Part shown: positions 1 to 4,489 of the stretch, in pieces | Layout: each line of letters begins with the position of its first letter | Position numbering within the stretch: position 1 is the first letter of the stretch | Assembly: GCA_020853175.1 (NCBI GenBank) | Contig: JADYZK010000146.1 | Span: 1 to 7,056, forward strand | Reading direction: 5' to 3' | DNA length: 7,056 bases | Source of the DNA: Bacteroidales bacterium | Lineage (GTDB): Bacteria; Bacteroidota; Bacteroidia; Bacteroidales; F082 | The notes under the pieces: generated by a model | The model's input: the letters and a program-made list of their open reading frames with translations, nothing else | What the model was told of the DNA's origin: nothing | Databases searched by the model: none | Translations under genes and position numbers: made by a program

Positions 1-696
1 AATGGATATTTCGACTTTACCATTGGTCCTTTGGCGCAAGCGTGGGGCTTTCATCGAAAGCAAAAAAGAGAAATGCTTCCTGAACAAGTGGATAGTTTGA
101 AAAAATTGGTGGACTATCGCAAAGTAAACATCCAAAGCAACAAGGTTCATTTTGAAAATCCTGGTATGCGCATTGACTTTAACGCAATTGCGCAAGGCTA
201 TACAACTGACTTGATTGCTGCTTTGTTTGATAACCTCGACATTAAACATTTTATCATTGATGTTGGAGGCGAAATTACTGCCCGAAACAAAAAACCTGAT
301 GGGAGCTTATGGCGTGTCGGAATTGAACATCCTACCGAAAATGCCGATGATGATCGCACCATACAGGTGGTGGTAAATTTAGAAAATCTTGGCCTGGCCA
401 CTTCCGGAAGCTATAGGAAATATTTTGAAAAAGACGGTAAACGCTTCCCTCATGCCATCAGCCCAAAAACAGGATACCCGGTGGATCATAATTTGCTAAG
501 CGTTACTGTACTTGCTAAAAGTACCGCACTGGCCGATGCTTTAGCTACGGCTTTTTTAGTGATGGGTCTTGAAGAATCGAAATTGTTGTTGAAAGAAATT
601 CCTAACGTGGAAGCTTTCTTTATTTATTGGACACCTGAACAAACTTATGCCACTTACAGCACCGAAGGGATGAAGAAAATCATTGTAAACGAATAA
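1..696 (+). CDS. apbE: FAD:protein FMN transferase ApbE, 3' part (5' end outside window)
   Basis: ApbE uses FAD to attach FMN covalently to a Thr/Ser of target proteins such as the NqrB and NqrC subunits of Na+-NQR, on the outer face of the inner membrane. The reading frame is open from base 1, so the gene starts before the window; 231 residues remain, and against a family length of roughly 300-350 about the first 100 are missing. The TTG at 31 is internal, because the preceding residues (NGYFDFTIGP) are already typical ApbE sequence. Visible motifs in partial numbering: FAD-binding DFNAIAQGY at 59-67 (many homologues have GAIAKGY), DVGGE near 87-91, ATSGSYR at 133-139, HAISPKTG at 151-158, and D179/T183 in the ADALATA segment, matching the D-x3-T metal site. 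It is the only + strand gene here and converges on an NqrM-like gene. A preceding nqr operon to the left is an inference. The family assignment is secure. Confidence 0.95.
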   Translation, partial: NGYFDFTIGPLAQAWGFHRKQKREMLPEQVDSLKKLVDYRKVNIQSNKVHFENPGMRIDFNAIAQGYTTDLIAALFDNLDIKHFIIDVGGEITARNKKPDGSLWRVGIEHPTENADDDRTIQVVVNLENLGLATSGSYRKYFEKDGKRFPHAISPKTGYPVDHNLLSVTVLAKSTALADALATAFLVMGLEESKLLLKEIPNVEAFFIYWTPEQTYATYSTEGMKKIIVNE

Positions 697-718
697 AACA
701 CAGTTGGGAAAGCGAATC

Positions 719-919
719 CTAATGGGTATGCTCCTCTGATTTTCTCTCGCAGCTGCCTTCGCCACCGCCACAAGCACAGCCGACTCTTTGTCCGTTGGCA
801 TCCACGCTGCTGCATTGTTTCTTGAACTCGCCGCCCTTAACGAAAAACATTTTGATGGCTATGCCCGCAATGGCCAATCCAACAATTACAACGCTGAGTA
901 ATATGAGCTTTAAATACAT
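719..919 (-). CDS. nqrM: NqrM-like small membrane-anchored tetracysteine protein (putative Na+-NQR maturation factor)
   Basis: This 66-residue protein has one hydrophobic segment (about 3-27) followed by a short polar tail with four cysteines: C36, C48, C50 and C57, in a Gly-rich loop, and a His-containing end (EEHTH). The spacing is C-x11-C-x-C-x6-C. As I recall it, NqrM (DUF539) has the same layout, with one N-terminal membrane helix and a C-x11-C-x-C-x3-C tail, and is needed to insert iron between NqrD and NqrE. The neighbouring apbE, whose product flavinylates Na+-NQR, supports this role; in Vibrio, apbE and nqrM both follow nqrF. The last cysteine spacing is longer than in NqrM, so this is either a divergent NqrM or another Bacteroidota membrane protein with a metal-binding tail. 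The ATG at 919 places the helix right at the N-terminus. No Shine-Dalgarno is visible. That it is a real gene is likely; the function is moderately supported. Confidence 0.65.
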   Translation of the reverse strand: MYLKLILLSVVIVGLAIAGIAIKMFFVKGGEFKKQCSSVDANGQRVGCACGGGEGSCERKSEEHTH

Positions 920-934
920 GGGTTATTTTTTTTG

Positions 935-942
935 CAAAAATA
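935..942 (-). promoter_or_regulatory. Candidate -7 box for the NqrM-like gene
   Basis: On the - strand the sequence reads TATTTTTG, matching the Bacteroidota primary-sigma -7 consensus TAnnTTTG, and lies 15 bases before the ATG at 919. No TTTG -33 element is visible at the expected distance and the region is AT-rich, so this could be chance. If real, the gene would be expressed separately from the methyltransferase gene that ends at 1001. Confidence 0.35.
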
Positions 943-1000
943 CTGAAATATTTTGGGTGGTGCAGGGGCGACGTGGATTTTAAATTTTTTAGAAATCAAT

Positions 1001-1768
1001 TTAGCCTTGTGTTGATGGGATAAAAATACCTAAAATAAGTGCCGTTGCAATGGCTGCATTGAGCGATTCGGCTGAGTTGATTACTGCTTTTGTACCAAAC
1101 TTTGGATAGGTAATGGGGTGTGTGATCAATGGTAGCAACGGCTCGCGGATGCCATGCGATTCACTTCCAATGACCAACAAAGCTGATGAAAATTTAAGGT
1201 CGGAAGAAAAAATGTTTTCGCCGTTCATTACAGCGCCATAAATGGCGACATCATTTTGTCGTGCAGCTATTAAAACCGATTCAAGGTTTTCATAAAAAAC
1301 ATTTACCCTAAAAATGGAACCCATGGTAGCCTGCACTACTTTTGGATGATAAACATCAACAGTATCATGGCTACAAACAATGTTTTCAATTCCAAACCAA
1401 TCAGCAGTTCGGATAATGGTTCCAAGATTTCCGGGGTCGTTGATGCCATCCAGTATAAGTGTAAAGCCTTGATTTAATTTCCAACTTACCGTTGGAATGG
1501 CCACCAAAGCAAGCACACCCGGAGGTGTTTTCATTTGACTTATTTGTTGCATTTCCCTATCGGTAACCACTTCTGTTGGGATAGCTTTTAAAACCAATGG
1601 ATGTTGTTGAACCCATTCAGCAGTTGCAATGATTTCTTTTATTGTGAAGTCGCTTTTCAAAAGTTCTTCAACTGACTTTGTGCCTTCGAGAATAAATTCT
1701 TGATGTTGCTGTCGGAACTTGTTTAAGCTGAGACTATTAAAATGTTTTATTTTATTTTTTGAAAGCAT
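1001..1768 (-). CDS. TrmH/SpoU-family RNA 2'-O-methyltransferase
   Basis: This 255-residue protein is predicted to transfer a methyl group from S-adenosylmethionine to a ribose 2'-OH in rRNA or tRNA, in the cytoplasm. Residues 1-95 form the N-terminal substrate-binding part, starting MLSKNKIKHFNSL and with EGTKSVEELL at 28-37. The SPOUT catalytic domain follows, with all three SpoU motifs: motif 1 NDPGNLGTIIRTA at 110-122 (R120 the likely catalytic Arg), motif 2 LVIGSESHGI at 198-207 (E203), and motif 3 SAESLNAAIATAL at 232-244. Length and layout match the RlmB/TrmH-like COG0566 group, but the target nucleotide cannot be read from sequence, so no symbol is given. The start is fixed by the family-typical N-terminus; the next Met is at residue 73. 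The ATG directly follows the terminator of the ribosomal operon, with no Shine-Dalgarno and no evident promoter, so expression probably depends on readthrough or leaderless initiation. Confidence 0.92.
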   Translation of the reverse strand: MLSKNKIKHFNSLSLNKFRQQHQEFILEGTKSVEELLKSDFTIKEIIATAEWVQQHPLVLKAIPTEVVTDREMQQISQMKTPPGVLALVAIPTVSWKLNQGFTLILDGINDPGNLGTIIRTADWFGIENIVCSHDTVDVYHPKVVQATMGSIFRVNVFYENLESVLIAARQNDVAIYGAVMNGENIFSSDLKFSSALLVIGSESHGIREPLLPLITHPITYPKFGTKAVINSAESLNAAIATALILGIFIPSTQG

Positions 1769-1800
1769 AAAAAAACCCGATTCTTTTAGGAATCGGGTTT
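1769..1800 (-). terminator. Intrinsic terminator of the rpsF-rpsR-rplI operon
   Basis: An 11-bp perfect stem (1773-1783 pairing with 1790-1800, core CCCGATTC/GAATCGGG) closes a 6-base loop. In the - strand transcript it is followed by a run of seven U residues, three of them within the stem, ending at 1769. On the + strand the hairpin is followed by A residues, so it works in the leftward direction only. It lies about 20 bases after the rplI stop codon. Its U-tract ends exactly where the methyltransferase ATG (1768-1766) begins. Confidence 0.93.
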
Positions 1801-1821
1801 AAAATTACAATTTTTTGAAGA

Positions 1822-2271
1822 TTATTCGGCAAAAACCTCAAAATCAATTTCAAACTGAACTTCTTTGTGCAATTTGATTTTTGCTTTGTAGTTGCCCAAT
1901 TCTTTGATAGAGTCATCACTGAGGTGGATTTTTTTACGATCTACTTCAATGTTTCTTGCTTCTTTGATGGCGTTAGCAATTTGTACTGAATTCACCGAAC
2001 CGAAAATCTTGCCCGAAGCACCGGCTTTGGCAGCAATACGTAGGGTCAAGCCTTCAAGTGCTTTGGCAATAGCTGCGGCTTCGCCTTTAATTTTGTCGGC
2101 TTTAAAAGCTTGTTGCTTTTTTAATTCGGTAAGAATTTTACGATTTGTTTCGTTGGCTATAATCGCTAACTTTTTAGGGATGAGATAATTACGTGCGTAA
2201 CCATCTTTTACGGTAACGATATCATGGGTAAAACCCAGATTATTTACGTCCTGTTTCAGAATGACTTCCAT
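1822..2271 (-). CDS. rplI: Large-subunit ribosomal protein bL9
   Basis: bL9 binds 23S rRNA near the base of the L1 stalk and helps maintain reading frame and ribosome spacing. The 149 residues match the usual length of about 147-150. The N-terminal RNA-binding domain starts MEVILKQDVNNLG and carries the bL9 signature VKDGYARNYLIPKKLA at 21-36. A lysine-rich connecting helix (about 40-75) leads to the C-terminal domain, which contains AGASGKIFGSV at about 83-93. It is the last gene of the ribosomal operon, 15 bases after rpsR and just before the intrinsic terminator. Unlike its neighbours it is preceded by a strong Shine-Dalgarno sequence (AAAGGAGG, 9 bases before the ATG), which fixes the start and suggests a different mode of translation initiation. 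Confidence 0.98.
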   Translation of the reverse strand: MEVILKQDVNNLGFTHDIVTVKDGYARNYLIPKKLAIIANETNRKILTELKKQQAFKADKIKGEAAAIAKALEGLTLRIAAKAGASGKIFGSVNSVQIANAIKEARNIEVDRKKIHLSDDSIKELGNYKAKIKLHKEVQFEIDFEVFAE

Positions 2272-2280
2272 GTTTTTTCT

Positions 2281-2288
2281 CCTCCTTT
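2281..2288 (-). promoter_or_regulatory. Strong Shine-Dalgarno site of rplI
   Basis: The - strand reads AAAGGAGG, fully complementary over 8 bases to the 3' end of bacterial 16S rRNA (CCUCCUUU), with 9 bases to the ATG at 2271. Its first bases overlap the TAA stop of rpsR (2289-2287). None of the other six genes whose start is visible (rpsF, rpsR, the methyltransferase, radC, lolA, ftsK) nor the NqrM-like gene has a comparable site, as expected for Bacteroidota, where such sites are rare. Confidence 0.9.
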
Positions 2289-2556
2289 ATTTTAATAAAT
2301 CAGCTACGTAAGGCATCAAACAAAGGTGACGGGCTCTTTTAACAGCCTGTGCCACTTTCTTTTGATATTTGGTCGAGGTTCCTGTGATGCGGCGTGGCAA
2401 AAGTTTGCCTTGCTCGTTCACGAATTTCAAAAGAAAATCTGCATCTTTATAGTCAATATATTTGATGCGGTTTTTCTTAAACCTGCAATACTTTTTCTTT
2501 TTAGTATCTACCGCTATCGGGGTCAAATACTTTATTTCTGAACTTCCTTGTGCCAT
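2287..2556 (-). CDS. rpsR: Small-subunit ribosomal protein bS18
   Basis: bS18 pairs with bS6 on the platform of the 30S subunit and, in Bacteroidota, helps hold the 3' tail of 16S rRNA so that the anti-Shine-Dalgarno sequence is masked. The 89-residue protein shows the family core: [20 protein letters not shown] at 23-42, then [12 protein letters not shown] at 51-62 and [16 protein letters not shown] at 68-83. It carries C24, but the position where zinc-binding homologues have a second Cys (C-x2-C) is K27, so this looks like a zinc-independent form. The N-terminal extension ([14 protein letters not shown]) resembles other Bacteroidota sequences. It lies 33 bases after rpsF and 15 before rplI. 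No Shine-Dalgarno precedes its ATG. Confidence 0.98.
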   Translation of the reverse strand: MAQGSSEIKYLTPIAVDTKKKKYCRFKKNRIKYIDYKDADFLLKFVNEQGKLLPRRITGTSTKYQKKVAQAVKRARHLCLMPYVADLLK

Positions 2557-2589
2557 TGTCTAAAGTTTTAATGGTTACTGTTTTGAAGC

Positions 2590-2946
2590 TTAGGCTTCAC
2601 GTTTTTCGTTAGCGGCATCTTTTGCTTTTTTACGTTTTTTCTCGTTGTAAGCAATAGCGTGCTTATCGAGTTTTACCGTAAGGAATCGGATGATGCGCTC
2701 ATCACGTTTCAGCTGTGTTTCCAATTCAGCAATCAACGTACCTTCGGCGCGGTATTCAACCAAATGGTAAAAGCCTGTTGATTTTTTTTGGATGGGATAC
2801 GCTAATTTGCGCATGCCCCAGTGCTCTTCGTGAACGATTTCAGCACCATTTTCGTTCAGGTATTCCTGATACTTTTTTACCGCTTCCTTCATCTGTTCTT
2901 CAGACAAAACGGGAGTTACAATGAAAACGGTTTCATACTGGTTCAT
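2590..2946 (-). CDS. rpsF: Small-subunit ribosomal protein bS6
   Basis: bS6 forms a heterodimer with bS18 on the 30S platform. The 118 residues begin [19 protein letters not shown], the usual first strand and helix of the family, followed by [20 protein letters not shown] at about 42-61 and [17 protein letters not shown] at about 81-97. The last 20 residues or so form a charged, lysine-rich tail ([18 protein letters not shown]), probably disordered, that extends beyond the folded domain of about 95-100 residues. As first gene of the rpsF-rpsR-rplI operon it follows a promoter box 44 bases upstream. No ssb or priB lies between rpsF and rpsR, unlike in many Firmicutes and Proteobacteria. No Shine-Dalgarno is present, and the leader lacks an obvious bS6:bS18-binding hairpin. 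Confidence 0.98.
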   Translation of the reverse strand: MNQYETVFIVTPVLSEEQMKEAVKKYQEYLNENGAEIVHEEHWGMRKLAYPIQKKSTGFYHLVEYRAEGTLIAELETQLKRDERIIRFLTVKLDKHAIAYNEKKRKKAKDAANEKREA

Positions 2947-2990
2947 AATTAATGATTTAGTTAAAACAAAAATGATTTTAAAATGGAGTG

Positions 2991-3020
2991 CAAAAGTAGC
3001 TAATTTAATTTAAACTGCAA
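2991..3020 (-). promoter_or_regulatory. Promoter of the rpsF-rpsR-rplI operon
   Basis: The - strand reads TACTTTTG at 2998-2991, a full match to the Bacteroidota -7 box TAnnTTTG, followed by CA as is common. A partial -33 element (TTG, 3020-3018) lies 19 bases upstream across a very AT-rich spacer. The box is 44 bases before the rpsF ATG. The same TACTTTTGC string precedes ftsK at 7036-7028. Confidence 0.7.
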
Positions 3021-3085
3021 TACTGTCATTTATTATTTCCATTCAAAATGGTTCATTTTCTTTGTCTTATTGAAATTTTGCTTCG

Positions 3086-3781
3086 TTAAAGTAGCCCTTC
3101 ATCGGCGAAACTGAAAAAGCCATCATGGCCTATAATTAAATGGTCGAGCACTTTGATGTCGAGCAGGTTGCCCGAATGTTTGATTTTTTCGGTAATGGCA
3201 ATGTCTGGTTTGCTGGGCTTGAGTTGTCCCGAAGGGTGGTTATGACACAAAATAATGTTGCAGGCGTTGGCTTCGAGGGCTATTTTAAATATTTTTTTCG
3301 GGTCGGCCACCGTGCCGGTTGTTCCACCTTCGCTCACTTCCACAATACGAATCACTTTATTGGCCTGATCCAAAAGCATAACCCAAAACTTTTCATAATC
3401 CAAATCGGTGGAAACTGCGTAAAGTTGGTCGTAAGCATCTTTACTCGAAGTGATTGTTTTTCGTTCGCGCGCTTCAGCACTCCTACGACGTTTACCAAGT
3501 TCTAATGCTGCAATGATACTGATGGCTTTGGCTTCTCCAATCCCTCTAAACTTCATAAGATCGGTCATTGACAGGCGTGAAAGCTCGATCAGGTTGTTGT
3601 TGCTGGATTGTAGGATGCGTTGCGACAGTGCTATGACTGTTTCACCTTGGTTTCCAGTGCCGATGAGTATGGCAATCAGTTCTGCGTCGCTAAGGCTGGC
3701 TTTGCCTTTTAGGATCAGCTTTTCTCGTGGCTTATCGTCGTCTGCCCAGTCTTTCAGTGTTCTTTTAGGTTGGTCACTCAT
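3086..3781 (-). CDS. radC: RadC family JAB/MPN-domain protein (UPF0758)
   Basis: The 231 residues match the usual RadC length. The N-terminal part contains the family-typical PREKLILKG at 18-26 and SDAELIAILIGTG at 31-43, then a helix-hairpin-helix-like segment (MKFRGIGEAKAISIIAALEL, 76-95). The C-terminal JAB1/MPN domain (about 108-231) holds the metal-site motif HNHPSG at 180-185, with H180, H182, S190 and D193 in the expected H-x-H-x7-S-x2-D spacing. RadC was once thought to act in DNA repair, but that role is not supported in E. coli, so its biochemical function is uncertain; a metal-dependent hydrolase fold is what the sequence shows. It follows lolA by 69 bases but has its own promoter, so it is probably a separate transcription unit. 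No intrinsic terminator is evident between it and the rpsF promoter. Confidence 0.95.
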   Translation of the reverse strand: MSDQPKRTLKDWADDDKPREKLILKGKASLSDAELIAILIGTGNQGETVIALSQRILQSSNNNLIELSRLSMTDLMKFRGIGEAKAISIIAALELGKRRRSAEARERKTITSSKDAYDQLYAVSTDLDYEKFWVMLLDQANKVIRIVEVSEGGTTGTVADPKKIFKIALEANACNIILCHNHPSGQLKPSKPDIAITEKIKHSGNLLDIKVLDHLIIGHDGFFSFADEGLL

Positions 3782-3795
3782 GCTGTGTGTTTTTG

Positions 3796-3828
3796 CAAAT
3801 ATATGCTATTGCCTTTTTGTGAAACAAA
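3796..3828 (-). promoter_or_regulatory. Bacteroidota-type promoter of radC
   Basis: The - strand shows TTTG (3828-3825), a 21-base spacer, then TATATTTG (3803-3796). This is a complete match to the consensus TTTG-N17-23-TAnnTTTG. The -7 box ends 14 bases before the radC ATG, implying a very short leader. It is the best-formed promoter in the window. Confidence 0.8.
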
Positions 3829-3831
3829 GGC
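3811..3831. repeat. Inverted repeat overlapping the radC promoter
   Basis: GCCTTT at 3811-3816 and AAAGGC at 3826-3831 form 6-bp arms, extendable by GT/AC with a two-base bulge. The repeat spans the promoter spacer and includes the -33 TTTG. It could be a regulator-binding site or a weak hairpin at the end of the lolA transcript. No U-tract follows on either strand, so it is not a standard terminator. The match may be chance. Confidence 0.35.
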
Positions 3832-3850
3832 ATTCATTTCCAAAAAGTAT

Positions 3851-4489
3851 TTATCGCATGTCAACCACTTCAACTCCGGGATATTTTTTGGTGTTGAACT
3901 GAAAAAAATCGGCAGCTAAGTTCTGGTCTGTCACCATTTTGCTGAGATCGTAGGTGAATACGTTTCCACCATTGTCGTATATAGAAAGGTTCATCAGCTG
4001 TAATTTGCTCTCGTTGATGCCAAGCTGCATTTTTGAAAATTTCTTTCCCGAATTAGGTTTTAACTCTATTGTTTTCAGACCCTTAGCTATGTTATCTTTT
4101 TCATTAACGAAAGTAGCTTTATAGTCCTTATAATAGGAAGTAAGAAGGCTACTTGGTGTCATGGCTTCGTCGCCTTCGCCGGCATTGCTCACCATCACTT
4201 CTTGCGAATCCTCAAGATAAGTCCAAACGGTTTTTCCATCGCTGATGACTTCTTGACCTTGCAATGAAATTTTATAGGCATCACCTTTTATATAAAGGTC
4301 CCCTTTTTTGGTTTCGTTGATGCCTGCTTTTTCGTTAAGCATGGTGTAGGTAAAGTCAATTTTAAGGTTTTTGTAAGCACGTGTTTTATCCACAACTTTT
4401 TTAAGAAGGTCGTCAGCAGAGTTTTGCCCGAAGGCAGATGAACCCATAAAAAGCGCAAATAAAAGAATGGATTGAATTAAATTTTTCAT
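3851..4489 (-). CDS. lolA: LolA-like periplasmic outer-membrane lipoprotein carrier
   Basis: LolA takes lipoproteins released from the inner membrane by LolCDE and carries them across the periplasm. The 212-residue precursor starts with a Sec signal peptide (MKNLIQ, then a hydrophobic core to about residue 16, probable cleavage near AFG-Q at 18-22) and has no lipobox cysteine, fitting a soluble periplasmic protein. The mature part shows the LolA fold pattern: IDFTYTM at 44-50, KGDLYIKGDAYKISL at 62-76, DGKTVWTYLEDSQEVMV at 84-100, and the Bacteroidota-typical end YPGVEVVDMR at 203-212. Its ATG overlaps the ftsK stop in an ATGA (4489-4486), so translation is probably coupled. The ftsK-lolA pairing is also seen in Proteobacteria, which supports the assignment. 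A different LolA-fold protein is the main alternative, since Bacteroidota can carry several. Confidence 0.9.
   Translation of the reverse strand: MKNLIQSILLFALFMGSSAFGQNSADDLLKKVVDKTRAYKNLKIDFTYTMLNEKAGINETKKGDLYIKGDAYKISLQGQEVISDGKTVWTYLEDSQEVMVSNAGEGDEAMTPSSLLTSYYKDYKATFVNEKDNIAKGLKTIELKPNSGKKFSKMQLGINESKLQLMNLSIYDNGGNVFTYDLSKMVTDQNLAADFFQFNTKKYPGVEVVDMR

Noticed and set aside
795..983. 62-codon + strand frame opposite the NqrM-like gene
   Set aside because: The opposite strand has a membrane helix followed by a cysteine motif and fits the apbE context far better.
2585..2598. GAAGC/GCTTC inverted repeat at the rpsF stop codon
   Set aside because: It is only a 5-bp stem with no U-tract, inside an operon, so it is probably chance.
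2947..2990. rpsF leader, considered as a bS6:bS18 autoregulatory RNA
   Set aside because: The leader is short and AT-rich, with no stable hairpin and no CCG-bearing bulge as in the known bS6:bS18 leader motif.
3039..3051. CCATT/AATGG hairpin downstream of radC, considered as a terminator
   Set aside because: The stem is 5 bp with a 3-base loop, and the following bases on the - strand are A-rich rather than U-rich.
3140..3902. Two overlapping open frames (121 and 150 codons) on the + strand, opposite radC
   Set aside because: They are antisense to a complete RadC with intact motifs. The second runs through the radC promoter region and into the end of lolA, and neither has family features.
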